DNA of 64,000 nucleotides. Source: Haloarculaceae archaeon. Its GTDB lineage: Archaea > Halobacteriota > Halobacteria > Halobacteriales > Haloarculaceae. The stretch's first letter is position 1. Each line of letters opens with the position of its first letter. Both the position numbers and the translations under genes were made by a program. Shown here in pieces: positions 11,582 to 21,755 of the stretch. The DNA is taken from positions 24,182 to 88,181 of the forward strand of contig SKTU01000005.1 of assembly GCA_007122455.1 (NCBI GenBank). The letters are read 5' to 3'. The notes beneath the pieces are model-generated. The model did no database searches and had not been told where the DNA came from. It worked only from the letters and a program-made list of their open reading frames with translations.

Positions 11582-12367
11582 GTGGTAGCCCCACCCACGG
11601 AAACCGTCGTGGTCGTCGTGCTCCTCTTGATCGGTGCTGCTGCGTTCGGGGTCGCACCGATCGCACTGAGCGTTGGCACCGCCCACCGGGCGTGTCGGGA
11701 TCTCTACCGCGGACTGTGGCTGTTACGCGTCGAGACGACATCCACGACGACAGCGTCGACAGGAAAGGGGTGGATCGAACTCGTCGGTCGGATCGTCGCC
11801 GAGGAACCGCTTCGGTCGCCGTTCGAGCGAGTCGACTGCGTCGCCTACGAGTACGAGGTGACGAAACGGCCATCCGAATCGGATCCCACGTCGTCCGACG
11901 TGACAGTGCGCGGACGACGGTGGACGTCGTTTCACCTCGAGGACGACGCCGGGCGCGCACTCGTCGATCCGACCGAACCCGAACTAACGCTACGACCGGG
12001 ATACGACGCTACGTTCGAATGGGGAGCCGAACCGGACCACGTCAAGGCGTTCGTCGACGACGTCGTCTTCGATCTCGGCGCTTTCGAAGGGGTAATTCGG
12101 GAGCTCTCCCCCGGCGACGAGTTCCGATACGTCGAGCGCCGGCTGGATGTCGGGGAGACGGTCCACGTGTACGGCCCTCGACGACCGATCGCGGACGACG
12201 GGACGACACTGGCCGATCCCGTAATCGTCTCGCCGACGGCGCTGTCGGCGAGACCGCAGTTCGTTCGCGCGATCGGCGGCTTGGCGGTTTCGCTTCCGTT
12301 CCTGGCACTCGGGATTACGGTCTGTTTCGCTGCGACGTACTGGCTCCTCGGACTCGTACTCGTTTGA
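11582..12367 (+). CDS. Membrane protein with GIDE-like domain
   Basis: Likely GTG start; N-terminal TM, then WIELVGRIVAEEPLRSPFERVDCVAYEYEV typical of GIDE-type domains, C-terminal TM. Confidence 0.6.
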   Translation: MVAPPTETVVVVVLLLIGAAAFGVAPIALSVGTAHRACRDLYRGLWLLRVETTSTTTASTGKGWIELVGRIVAEEPLRSPFERVDCVAYEYEVTKRPSESDPTSSDVTVRGRRWTSFHLEDDAGRALVDPTEPELTLRPGYDATFEWGAEPDHVKAFVDDVVFDLGAFEGVIRELSPGDEFRYVERRLDVGETVHVYGPRRPIADDGTTLADPVIVSPTALSARPQFVRAIGGLAVSLPFLALGITVCFAATYWLLGLVLV

Positions 12368-12413
12368 CTCGCACGGTCGGAACCCCTTTCCCCTCCGCCG
12401 CTGATGGACTAGT

Positions 12414-13784
12414 ATGCAGGTCTTCGGCTCGAGCGGGGTTCGCGGCGTCGCCGGCGTGGAACTGACGCCGGCGTTCGTCGGGCGGATCGCCGCAGCGGCC
12501 GGCGTCGTTTTCGACACCGACGCAGTCGCAGTCGCCCGTGACACGCGTACGACCGGCGAACTGTTCGCGGATGCGGCCGCGAGCGCGCTCGCCTCGGTCG
12601 GATGTAACGTCCACCGACTGGGACCGATCCCGACGCCGGCTGCCCAGTTCTACGCCGACTCCACCGGCGTGCCGGCGGTCGTCATCACGGCGAGCCACAA
12701 TCCGCCGGAGTACAACGGCGTCAAACTCGTCGGCTCCGACGGGGTGGAGCTCTCGCGGAACCGCCTCGAACAGGTCGAAGCGCGGCTACTCGCCGAAGAC
12801 GTCGAGCGCGTCCGCTACGGGGAGGTCGGACGGAGTCGCCGCGTAGAGGGGGTAGCAGACGACTACGTCGACTCGGTGCTCGCCGCCGCCGATGCGGACC
12901 GCGAGCGGATCGCCGATGCCGGACTGACCGTCGCCCTCGACCCCGGCCACGGTGCCGGTTCGCTGACTAGTCCCCGATTCTTCCGCGAACTTGGTTGCTC
13001 GGTCGTCACCGTCAACGCCCAGCCGGACGGCCACTTCCCCGGCCGCCATCCCGAACCGACGGGCGCGAACCTCGCCGATCTCCGACGGCTCGTCCGGACG
13101 ACCGACGCCGACGTCGGGATCGCCCACGACGGCGACGCCGACCGAGCGGTCTTCGTCGACGAGAACGGTGAGCAGATCTCCGGCGACGCGTCGTTCGCGG
13201 CGCTTACGGAGGCGACACTCGGTCCGGGTGACACCGCGGTGTCGGCGATCAACGTCTCCCAGCGTGTCGTCGACGTCGTCAAGGGGACAGAGGCCGACCT
13301 CGACCTCACGCCGATCGGTAGCACCTACATCATCTCGCGGATCCGGGAGCTCCGAGCCCGCGGGGAGACGATCCCCATCGCCGGCGAGGGGAACGGCGGG
13401 GTCCTCTTTCCGACGTACCGAATCGCCCGCGATGGAGCCTACACCGCGACGAAGTTCCTCGCACTCGTCGCCGAGCGTCCGGCCAGCGAGGTCGTCGCAC
13501 CGCACGGCGGCTACGCGAAACGGCAGCTCAATCTCGGCTACAGTACCGACAACGAGCGAGAGGCGATGCTCGCCGCCGCCGAGGAGCACGCGAGAACGGC
13601 CGACGCGGAGCCGACGACCACCGACGGCTTCCGACTCGACTACGGCGACGCGTGGACGCTCGTCCGCGCGAGCGGTACCGAACCACTGGTCCGGGTCTAC
13701 GCTGAAGCTCGAACGGAGTCCCGAGCCGAGGCGCTCCTCGAGGAGCTCCGGACCGCCGTACTGCCCGCCAAGGCGTCGAGCTAG
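12414..13784 (+). CDS. glmM: Phosphoglucosamine mutase / phosphohexomutase
   Basis: Phosphoserine loop TASHNPPEYNG, metal loop DGDADR, sugar loop GEGNGG, C-terminal RASGTEPLVRVY. Confidence 0.9.
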   Translation: MQVFGSSGVRGVAGVELTPAFVGRIAAAAGVVFDTDAVAVARDTRTTGELFADAAASALASVGCNVHRLGPIPTPAAQFYADSTGVPAVVITASHNPPEYNGVKLVGSDGVELSRNRLEQVEARLLAEDVERVRYGEVGRSRRVEGVADDYVDSVLAAADADRERIADAGLTVALDPGHGAGSLTSPRFFRELGCSVVTVNAQPDGHFPGRHPEPTGANLADLRRLVRTTDADVGIAHDGDADRAVFVDENGEQISGDASFAALTEATLGPGDTAVSAINVSQRVVDVVKGTEADLDLTPIGSTYIISRIRELRARGETIPIAGEGNGGVLFPTYRIARDGAYTATKFLALVAERPASEVVAPHGGYAKRQLNLGYSTDNEREAMLAAAEEHARTADAEPTTTDGFRLDYGDAWTLVRASGTEPLVRVYAEARTESRAEALLEELRTAVLPAKASS

Positions 13785-14920
13785 CCGTCGTTCGACTGTT
13801 CCTCGAGCGCCGCGGCGAGACGTTCCCGCTCGGCGTTGGCGGCCGCGAGTTCGTCGGCGATCGCCCCGCTTTCGATTCGCTTCCGCTCCGCATCTGAGAG
13901 TTCTTCCCGGACGACGGCCGACGAACGGAGCCGTTCGTACTCCTCGAGCCGGCTGAGTGCCCGCACCGACCGAAGCGCAGCGACGCCCTCATCGTCGATT
14001 CGGCCGACGACGGAGACGAGCTCCTCGGTCCGAAACCGCAGCTCCGCGGCCGGCGGCGGCGGCCAGTTGACTCGGAGCGGTTCGGCGGAGAGCCGCTCGA
14101 GATACGTCCGATTCGTCGCCACGCGTCGCTTCAGCAGACCCGAATCGTCGACGTAGTGATCGAGCTTCGATCGGGAGTAGTCGGCGTACTCGAGCAGCGT
14201 CGCGAGCGATTGCTCGCCGACCGGATCCGAGCGAACGAACTCGAGCAGTTCGGCCGGCGGCGGTTCGTAGTCGACGAGCGGGTAGCCGGCGGCCGTTTCG
14301 ACGAACTCGAGCAGTTCTCGAACGGAGGCGTCCCGTCGAAAGGCGGTGAACGCCTCCTCGATCCACTCGTTGTACGTCGCTATCGGCTCCCGGAGCGTCT
14401 CAATCGGTGCGTCGAGATCCGCCTCACTCAGACGATCGAGACGCTCGAGATCGTCGATCCGTTCGTCGATTTCCTTCAGACGGCGCTCCGCCGTCCGACG
14501 AGCCTCCCGGTGTGACTCGCGGGCGGCCGCCAGCTCCGAGCGCGCGTCCGCGTAAGCGCGTGCCGGTGCGAGTGCCTCCCGGGCGCGTTCGAAGTCGCGG
14601 GTCGAGAGGGATTTCGAGACGCCGCCGGTTTTGACGTGCTCGTCAGCCGCCCGGAACGCGTCGCTTTCGGGGAGATCCGACGGTAGCTCCTCGAACGTCT
14701 CGGCCAGGTCGTTCCGGAACTCGATGTACCCCTTGAAATCGTCCCAGTCGGTCGCGCGCTCCTCCCAGCTGTCGAGCACTGCGGCGACCCGCTCGTAGGC
14801 GTCGGCGACGACGTCGACGGTGTCAGGGTCGTCCGGCATCGCCTCCTCGGCGTGCTCCAGACGGTCGCGCGCAGCGTCGAGTGCCGCGACCGGGTCGTCC
14901 TCACTCGTCGTAGACGTCAT
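13781..14920 (-). CDS. Conserved coiled-coil haloarchaeal hypothetical protein
   Basis: Start trimmed to [28 protein letters not shown]; heptad-rich; convergent with glmM, overlaps hisI end. Confidence 0.65.
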   Translation of the reverse strand: MTSTTSEDDPVAALDAARDRLEHAEEAMPDDPDTVDVVADAYERVAAVLDSWEERATDWDDFKGYIEFRNDLAETFEELPSDLPESDAFRAADEHVKTGGVSKSLSTRDFERAREALAPARAYADARSELAAARESHREARRTAERRLKEIDERIDDLERLDRLSEADLDAPIETLREPIATYNEWIEEAFTAFRRDASVRELLEFVETAAGYPLVDYEPPPAELLEFVRSDPVGEQSLATLLEYADYSRSKLDHYVDDSGLLKRRVATNRTYLERLSAEPLRVNWPPPPAAELRFRTEELVSVVGRIDDEGVAALRSVRALSRLEEYERLRSSAVVREELSDAERKRIESGAIADELAAANAERERLAAALEEQSNDG

Positions 14921-15266
14921 CTGGATCGAAGACGCGTTCGCCGACCGTCTCACCGTCGATCGTCCGGTAAAAGCAACTCTCGTATCCGGTGTGGCAGGCG
15001 CCGCCGGTCTGCTCGACGACGTACAGGAGGGCGTCGCCGTCACAGTCGACGCGGATCTCCTCGATCCGCTGGGTGTGGCCGCTGGAGCCACCCTTTCGCC
15101 ACAGTTCCTCGCGGCTCCGGGAGTAGTAGTGTGCGAACCCCGTCTCCCGAGTCCGCTCGAGAGCTTCGCGGGAAGCGTACGCCAACATCAGTACGTCGCC
15201 CGTTTCTGCGTCCTGGGCGACGGCGGGAAGCAGCTCCGCCTCGTCGAAAGCGAGGTCGACACTCAT
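14901..15266 (-). CDS. hisI: Phosphoribosyl-AMP cyclohydrolase
   Basis: [51 protein letters not shown]...[22 protein letters not shown]. Confidence 0.95.
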   Translation of the reverse strand: MSVDLAFDEAELLPAVAQDAETGDVLMLAYASREALERTRETGFAHYYSRSREELWRKGGSSGHTQRIEEIRVDCDGDALLYVVEQTGGACHTGYESCFYRTIDGETVGERVFDPDDVYDE

Positions 15267-15304
15267 GGGAGAACGTGAGTCCCTGTCGCGCATAGGCCTG
15301 TTGA

Positions 15305-16285
15305 TCAGACCGCGCCGATCGCGAGGAGTAACCCGAAGAGGACGTCACCGTACGTCAACGCGACGACCAGTCCGACGAACATCGGAACGACGAACGGAAT
15401 ACCGGGGGTGATCCAGACCGAATCGGGCTCCGTCGCGAGCAGCTCCAACCCCTCGCGAAGCTGTGCCGGGGTCGTCCCGTAGGCGTCGTGTTCCGCGAGG
15501 AACCGCTCGGCCCCCCACGCGTCGATCGGCCGGATCGCGGCTCGCGATCCACCGTCAGTGACGGCACGTTCGCCGGCGATCGATCCGTCGCCGGGGTCGT
15601 TCCGGGCGACCGACAGCGGGTAGCGGTACCGCGCCGGCTCGGTCCGTAGCTCCGACAGCGAGATCCCTCGCCACCGGAGATACATCCGCAACGCGTCGAG
15701 ATCTAGCCCGTCGCGCGTGAACCCGTCGGTCGTCTCCAGCAGTCGACCGTACTCGTCGACGACCGATCCGACGGCGACCGGACGACCGACGAACATCGCG
15801 GGCGTGAACTCCCGGTCGATAGCGTTCCTCGCGGTTAAAACGAGCGGGTAGCAGAGCCCGGCGAGGACCGTATTCGAGAGGATCGTGAGCGAGAAGACGC
15901 CGATCGTCGCTTCGGTCGCCGGATACGCACCGCTGGTCAGATAGAAGGTCGGGTAGGTGGGAAACAGAAGGGCAAGCGTCATCAGCGCCTTCGCATCGGC
16001 GCCGCCGAACCCGCCGAGGAGCCAGAAGAGATAGCCCAGTGGTGCGATCAGTCCGAGCGACAGCACCACCCGAACAATGAAGAGTCGTCGCTGGAACGCC
16101 CCGGTGTCCGTTATCAACCACGCGTCCCACGCCAACGCGAGAACGCCGACGGCGACGAGCGGGAGCCACGTCCGGTTCGGAACTCGTCTCGTCTTCACGT
16201 CCCGGTACGCTGCCCACGCGAAGACGGGAACCGCAATCAGCCGGAGTGCATCGGGACCGGAAACGAAGCCGAGGGACAACGACAC
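15305..16285 (-). CDS. A24 family prepilin/preflagellin peptidase-like membrane protein
   Basis: [13 protein letters not shown] and [19 protein letters not shown] (GxGD-type aspartyl protease motif variant). Confidence 0.8.
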   Translation of the reverse strand: MSLSLGFVSGPDALRLIAVPVFAWAAYRDVKTRRVPNRTWLPLVAVGVLALAWDAWLITDTGAFQRRLFIVRVVLSLGLIAPLGYLFWLLGGFGGADAKALMTLALLFPTYPTFYLTSGAYPATEATIGVFSLTILSNTVLAGLCYPLVLTARNAIDREFTPAMFVGRPVAVGSVVDEYGRLLETTDGFTRDGLDLDALRMYLRWRGISLSELRTEPARYRYPLSVARNDPGDGSIAGERAVTDGGSRAAIRPIDAWGAERFLAEHDAYGTTPAQLREGLELLATEPDSVWITPGIPFVVPMFVGLVVALTYGDVLFGLLLAIGAV

Positions 16286-16348
16286 AGCTACCCCTGCGTC
16301 GACCTCCGTTATAAATGACCGGTCAGTTCGGGCGACCGATCGGCACGG

Positions 16349-16909
16349 TCAGGCCCACTCGATACCGTCGAACGTCGCCCGGAGTTCGAAGGACGGATCG
16401 ACGAGTTCCGCCGGCGGCTCCGGCGCCGACGCTCCAGAGACAACCGCTCGAAGCCGGCGTCTCACCCGTTCGTCGACGCGAGACCACGGGAGTCGGTCGT
16501 CGCGAGCGCCACCGAGAAACATCGTGACGTGGGGGGCCGGCGGCGCTCGTCGAAGCCGACCGCCGACCGTCGCAACGGCGTCGGCGATCGGCGACGCGAG
16601 CCGGTCGATCGGAAACGGGGCGTCGAGCGCGACCACCATCGGGTTCCTCGAGGAGGGCCAGAGTCGGTGTCCGTCGATCTCGATCGTCCACGGGGCAAGC
16701 CCCTCGAGGAGCGCTCGAACGGACCGATCGAGTCGGTCGACCGAGGTAGCTGGAACTGCGACCGACACCACGCTGAGATGCGGGTCCGTCTCGGGTCGGT
16801 AGACGTCGGGTGCCCCCAACCACTCGTAGAGCCGCACCCGGTGCTCGTCGATCGGTGAGGGATCCTCGAACCGAAGCGGCAACCAGCCGTGGACGAACGA
16901 ATCCGGCAT
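16349..16909 (-). CDS. 2'-5' RNA ligase-like 2H phosphoesterase
   Basis: Two HxS/T motifs: PHLSVV and PHVTMF, about 95 residues apart. Confidence 0.65.
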   Translation of the reverse strand: MPDSFVHGWLPLRFEDPSPIDEHRVRLYEWLGAPDVYRPETDPHLSVVSVAVPATSVDRLDRSVRALLEGLAPWTIEIDGHRLWPSSRNPMVVALDAPFPIDRLASPIADAVATVGGRLRRAPPAPHVTMFLGGARDDRLPWSRVDERVRRRLRAVVSGASAPEPPAELVDPSFELRATFDGIEWA

Positions 16910-16946
16910 CAGTTATGGGTCGAAAGAAACGATCGTGGAGTCGGCG

Positions 16947-17855
16947 TTACTCCTCGACGACCTCGACGACGCCGATCATGCCCACGGTGACGTGTGGCTC
17001 GCAGACGTACTTCGTGGCGCCGACGTGGTCGTCGGTGAACTCGAACTCGTACTGGTGGCCCGCATCCTCAACGAGTTCGCTCTCGAGGTCGGCGGGGCCC
17101 TCTTCGGTGACGACGTTGTGAGCGCCGCCCTCGCCCGTCCACTCGAAGACGACGGTCGTCCCTGGCGAGATCCGAACCGCGATCGGGTCGAACGCGAGTC
17201 CGTCGTCGCCGGCACCGACGTCGACCGTCACGGAGTCCTCGCCGGTCGCGTCGACCGGCCCCTCGTATCCCTCGACGTCGTCGAGCCAGCCGTCGTACGT
17301 TTCGACGTCTTCCTCGTCGTCTTCGTCCTCGCCGGCGACGAACTCGCCGAGATCCTCGTCCGGATCGGCCACGACGACGGCGCCCTTCATTCCCTGCGCC
17401 TCGTGGGGTGTACAGAAGTACCGCGTGATCCCGCGGTCGTCCTCGTCGACGGTGGCGGTGTGGGTGAAGCCGGCTTCGTCTTCGAGATCCTCGTAGCCGA
17501 TGTCGGCGGGGCCGTCGTACACCTCGACGTTGTGGGCACCACCCTCACCAGTCCACTCGAAGGTGATCTCGGTGCCGGGACTGACGGCGACGGCGGCTGG
17601 ATCGTAGGCGAAACCGTCGTCGCCGGCGCCGACGAGAATCGTCACGGCGTCGTCCTCCCGGCTATCGATGGTCGCCTCGTAGCCGCGAGCGTCCTCGAAC
17701 CACTCTCCGTACTCCGGCTCCGCGTCGGCTGGATCGCGGTCTTCCCGAGCACCGGCACCGTAATCGCTATCGAAGCAACCGGCGAGCGCCGTGGCTGCGG
17801 CGACTCCGGCAACCTGAAGCGCTCGACGGCGCGGAATCGAGTTCTGATTCGGCAT
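16947..17855 (-). CDS. Tandem halocyanin (two blue-copper domains), lipoprotein
   Basis: Start trimmed to MPNQNSIPRRRALQVAGVAAATALAGCF; two domains each with WTGEGGAHNV and C-x2-H-x4-M ligands (FCTPHEAQGM; VCEPHVTVGM). Confidence 0.88.
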   Translation of the reverse strand: MPNQNSIPRRRALQVAGVAAATALAGCFDSDYGAGAREDRDPADAEPEYGEWFEDARGYEATIDSREDDAVTILVGAGDDGFAYDPAAVAVSPGTEITFEWTGEGGAHNVEVYDGPADIGYEDLEDEAGFTHTATVDEDDRGITRYFCTPHEAQGMKGAVVVADPDEDLGEFVAGEDEDDEEDVETYDGWLDDVEGYEGPVDATGEDSVTVDVGAGDDGLAFDPIAVRISPGTTVVFEWTGEGGAHNVVTEEGPADLESELVEDAGHQYEFEFTDDHVGATKYVCEPHVTVGMIGVVEVVEE

Positions 17856-18048
17856 CGTCGTCACGTAGGTACTCGACCCGTATAGGTGAATCACTTCGTC
17901 CCGGAGTCGGGGAGCGACCCGCAAACATATATATCTCGACAGATGATCGTCAGGATTCTGACTCCGGCGCGTTGCGTCCGTCAGTTTCCCACCGGGTGGG
18001 ACACCACTACCCGTCTTTTGCGCACAACGTTCCAACCGTCAACGGTCA

Positions 18049-19203
18049 ATGAACCCCAATCGACGCACGTTCGTCGGGACGGCAATGGCGACCGGGATCG
18101 TCGCGATCTCCGGCTGTGTCGGCGGCTACGTCGGCAGTAGTGAGCTTCCAGCGGAAGACGGTCGGAACGACCCTACCACGGACGAGAGTGACGAGCGGAT
18201 TCCGGGACACGAACTGACTGACCATCCCTGGACCGGAGCACCGACCGTTATCGAACTGGCCGACGGTGGTTCGAGTACGCTTCGGACGGTGCCATCGCGG
18301 CACGCGATCCTCAGCGAGGCCGCCCAGGGCGGCCCGGTCACGCTTCCGGAGGTGTGGGCGTGGCAGGCCGACAACCACGAACCGAGCGTCCCGGGACCGA
18401 TGTACCGCGTCGAAGAGGGTTCGACGTTCGACATCACCCTCGAGAACAGCGAGGACGTCCGCCCCCACACGCTCCACGTTCACGCGATCGAGAAGTCGTG
18501 GATGGACGACGGTGCGCCGGCGAGTACCGGACAGCGAGTCGACCCGGGCGAGGAACAGACGTACCGGTTTCTCGCCGATACTCCCGGTACCCACCTCTAT
18601 CACTGTCACTATCAGACCCAGAACCACCTCGATCTGGGGATGTACGGGATCGTCCGCGTCGACCCGACCGACTACGAGCCGCCGGACCGGGAGTTCTTCC
18701 TCACGATTCGGGACTGGGACACCAGACTCTCTAGACAAGTTGCCGGCGCCGGAACCGACTACAGCCACCGGGATCGGAATCCCGACGTGTTCACGATCAA
18801 CGGTCGGTCGGGACCGTACTCCTTTCACCCCGAGGAGGGATCGCCGCTGATCGTAGAGGAGGGCGACACCGTCCGCGTCCACCTCACGAACAACGGCTAC
18901 GAATCCCACCCGATTCACCTCCACAACCACCGCTTCGAGGTCGTCGAGAAGGACGGAGGAGACGTTCCCGAGGCAGCGAGGGTCGAACAGGACGTCACGA
19001 ACATAGCGCCGGCCGAACGGAAGACGATCGAGTTCACCGCCGACGCCGACCCCGGCATCTACCTGCTACACTGCCACAAGGTCCACCACGTGATGAACGG
19101 CGACACGTATCCCGGCGGAATGGTCGTCCCTCTCGTGTACGAATCGGCGATGGACAGCCCTCAGTTCGAGGCGGCGATGGAGAAGGCCGGCTTCGACGGG
19201 TAG
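18049..19203 (+). CDS. Two-domain multicopper oxidase, lipoprotein
   Basis: MNPNRRTFVGTAMATGIVAISGC; HTLHVH, HLYHCHYQTQNHLDLGM, HPIHLH, YLLHCHKVHHVMNGDTYPGGM. Confidence 0.88.
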   Translation: MNPNRRTFVGTAMATGIVAISGCVGGYVGSSELPAEDGRNDPTTDESDERIPGHELTDHPWTGAPTVIELADGGSSTLRTVPSRHAILSEAAQGGPVTLPEVWAWQADNHEPSVPGPMYRVEEGSTFDITLENSEDVRPHTLHVHAIEKSWMDDGAPASTGQRVDPGEEQTYRFLADTPGTHLYHCHYQTQNHLDLGMYGIVRVDPTDYEPPDREFFLTIRDWDTRLSRQVAGAGTDYSHRDRNPDVFTINGRSGPYSFHPEEGSPLIVEEGDTVRVHLTNNGYESHPIHLHNHRFEVVEKDGGDVPEAARVEQDVTNIAPAERKTIEFTADADPGIYLLHCHKVHHVMNGDTYPGGMVVPLVYESAMDSPQFEAAMEKAGFDG

Positions 19204-19205
19204 CG

Positions 19206-19502
19206 CTACTTGACTCGGAGCGAGTACGCGATGATAGAGAGCCCCGAGAGGACGAAGAGGCTCTCTATCAGCACGCCGAGACCGAGGTCGACGCCGAGCA
19301 ACTCGAAGGTGAACCCCGCCAGGAGCACGCCGACGACGATCAGCCCGAACCCGACGGAGAGCAACTGGAGGGACCGATCCCCCGTCCGTCGGTACGCCTT
19401 GTAGGCGAGATACGTCACGATTCCGCCCACGACGAGGATGAGCGTCTTAACCATGGCGAGCAGCAGCTGTACTTCCGAACCGATCGTTGAGTGTGGGCTC
19501 AT
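19206..19502 (-). CDS. Small membrane protein, haloarchaeal
   Basis: Start MSPHSTIGSEVQLLLAMVKTLILV; three TM; ATGA overlap with upstream HTH gene. Confidence 0.65.
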   Translation of the reverse strand: MSPHSTIGSEVQLLLAMVKTLILVVGGIVTYLAYKAYRRTGDRSLQLLSVGFGLIVVGVLLAGFTFELLGVDLGLGVLIESLFVLSGLSIIAYSLRVK

Positions 19503-19876
19503 ATCTCCTTTTTCACCTCGGACCACAGGTCGGCGAGCCGTTCGTCGGCGTGCCGAGCCGGTCGCTCGATTTCGACGTCGAGTTCGCTGGCCCCGTCACG
19601 AGTGATGACGACCTCGTCGAAGTCGACCTCGTAGCGGCTGGCGTGGCTCCCGTCGGATCGGATCTCCGTCCCCTCGTAGAGGAGCGTCGCGTCGGTCAAC
19701 TGCTCGAGCTTCCGGTAGAGCGTCGATCGCGGGATGTCGCACCGTTCGACGAGTTCGCGAGCCGTTCTGGGCTCCTCGAGGTGTTCGATGATCGTGCGGC
19801 AGTCGTCGTCGTACAACGCACCGAGTACCGCGTCGAGGTCGGGGTCGTCGGCATCGGCCAGCGGATCCCGGACCAT
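19499..19876 (-). CDS. Winged-helix transcriptional regulator
   Basis: MVRDPLADADDPDLDAVLGALYDDDCRTIIEHLEEPRTARELVERCDIPRSTLYRKLEQLTDATLL. Confidence 0.8.
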   Translation of the reverse strand: MVRDPLADADDPDLDAVLGALYDDDCRTIIEHLEEPRTARELVERCDIPRSTLYRKLEQLTDATLLYEGTEIRSDGSHASRYEVDFDEVVITRDGASELDVEIERPARHADERLADLWSEVKKEI

Positions 19877-19964
19877 ACTGACCCTGAAACCACTGGATAC
19901 AAAAACCATCCGGGAACGAAAAGCCGGCGTCGCCAGAAAGGTTAATCGCGGCGTAATCAGGCGT

Positions 19965-21260
19965 TCAGGGCCAGAGTCCGCGGTTCTCGTGGGCCTCGGC
20001 CAGCCGCGACAGCGCTACGATGTAAGCGCCGTCGCGCCACGTCACGCCGCGTTCGTCGACCTCCCGTCTGACGTTCTCCCAGGCGGAGAGCATCTCCGCT
20101 TCGAGTTCCTCCTGAACCCGTTCGAGGGACCACGACCGGCGATTGATGTGCTGAAGCCACTCGAAGTAGCTCACCGTGACACCACCCGCGTTGGCGAGGA
20201 TGTCCGGGATAACGGCGACGTCGCGCTCGGAGAGGATCGCGTCCGCCGGCGTCGTCGTCGGCCCGTTAGCCCCTTCGACGACGATGTCGGCGCGCACGTC
20301 GGCGGCGTTGTCGGCCGTGATGACGTTTCCGATCGCCGCCGGGATCAACACGTCGACGTCGAGCGCCAGCAGTTCCTCGTTCGATATCGTCGTCTCGCCG
20401 GCCTCGGTGACCGCTTCGGGTTCCTCGGCGTGGGAGGGAATCGACGACGGATCGATCCCCGCCGAGTCGTAGGCCGCCCCACCAACGTCGCTGACGGCGA
20501 CGACGGTTGCCCCCCACTCGTCGAGGAGGCGGGCGGCGTTGGCGCCGACGCTCCCGAACCCCTGGACGGCGACGGTCACGTCGGAGATCGATCGATCGTA
20601 GTAGTCGCACGCTTCGCGCGTGATGATCGCGACGCTCCGACCGGGCGCCTCTTCGCGGCCGTAGCTGCCGCCGTTGACGGGCGGTTTACCGGTGACGACG
20701 CCGGGAACGGTTTCGCCCTCGACCATGCTGTAGGCGTCCATGATCCACGACATCGTCTGGGCGTCGGTCCCCATATCGGGGGCGGGAATGTCGGTTTTCG
20801 GGCCGATCACGTCGCGTATCTCGTGGGTGAACCGGCGCGTGAGCCGCTCCTTTTCGCCCTCCGAGAGGCTCTTCGGATCGACGACGACGCCGCCCTTGGC
20901 GCCGCCGAACGGGAGATCCATCACCGCACACTTCCAGGTCATCCAGATCGCGAGTCCGATCGACTCCTCACGGGAGACGTCGGGGTGGTACCGAAGCCCT
21001 CCCTTTCCCGGGCCGCGGACGTTGTCGTGGTGGACGCGGTAGCCGGTGAACACCTCGACAGTACCGTCGTCGCGCTCGACCGGTATCGTCACCTCGTGAA
21101 CGGAGTCGGGATGTCTGAGCCGCTCGACGATCGCGGGGTTGATGTCGATGTGGGCCGCGGCGCGTTCGAGCTGCTGTCGCGCCGTCGCCAGCGCGGAGTT
21201 CGGCGTGTCGTCCGGGAGGTCTGTACGGTCGGCCGTCGGGGGAGAGCTGTTCGAGGACAC
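19965..21260 (-). CDS. Glutamate dehydrogenase (Glu/Leu/Phe/Val dehydrogenase family)
   Basis: [55 protein letters not shown]; likely GTG start at 21260. Confidence 0.95.
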   Translation of the reverse strand: MSSNSSPPTADRTDLPDDTPNSALATARQQLERAAAHIDINPAIVERLRHPDSVHEVTIPVERDDGTVEVFTGYRVHHDNVRGPGKGGLRYHPDVSREESIGLAIWMTWKCAVMDLPFGGAKGGVVVDPKSLSEGEKERLTRRFTHEIRDVIGPKTDIPAPDMGTDAQTMSWIMDAYSMVEGETVPGVVTGKPPVNGGSYGREEAPGRSVAIITREACDYYDRSISDVTVAVQGFGSVGANAARLLDEWGATVVAVSDVGGAAYDSAGIDPSSIPSHAEEPEAVTEAGETTISNEELLALDVDVLIPAAIGNVITADNAADVRADIVVEGANGPTTTPADAILSERDVAVIPDILANAGGVTVSYFEWLQHINRRSWSLERVQEELEAEMLSAWENVRREVDERGVTWRDGAYIVALSRLAEAHENRGLWP

Positions 21261-21267
21261 GAGTGAA

Positions 21268-21414
21268 TTATTCGATGGAGAACGTTCGGTTCTGATACGA
21301 ATCGGTATCGCCGCAATTCGAACATCTACCGGGACGTTTTTCGGCGGTTCGCAGCTCGCCACACCGGAGGCACTCGTACGTTGCAGGTCCGGTTGCAGTG
21401 TCGGGAACGTGCAT
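21268..21414 (-). CDS. Rubrerythrin-like zinc-ribbon miniprotein
   Basis: [48 protein letters not shown]; two CxxC knuckles. Confidence 0.75.
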   Translation of the reverse strand: MHVPDTATGPATYECLRCGELRTAEKRPGRCSNCGDTDSYQNRTFSIE

Positions 21415-21572
21415 ACGTTCGGTATGGGTGATGGAGTTATATAATATTAATGATAATATGTTGTATAAACACATTATATGTTAATTAACGTTCGTGAGGG
21501 TTGGATCGACAGCGACGGGAGCCAACGGTCGATCGCACGCGGAAGTCACAAAGGTCATTTACCGACACCTGC

Positions 21573-21755
21573 ATGCTGGGACCGATGCGTAGCGAAGAGA
21601 TACCCCGGAAGGGAAGCGGTAAATCCCGGACCCGTGAATCAGTATCGGCGCGTCTCTATCGGTTCTGGAGTTCACTGGAGCGCGGGTGGAAAGCCATCTG
21701 TCTCGCCGCACTCGTCGTTCTCGCGGTCCGTCTCGGCGTTCCCGTTCCATGGTAG
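21573..21755 (+). CDS. Small single-TM protein, hypothetical
   Basis: 60-codon ORF ending in GWKAICLAALVVLAVRLGVPVPW; stop overlaps the downstream start (ATGGTAG). Confidence 0.45.
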   Translation: MLGPMRSEEIPRKGSGKSRTRESVSARLYRFWSSLERGWKAICLAALVVLAVRLGVPVPW

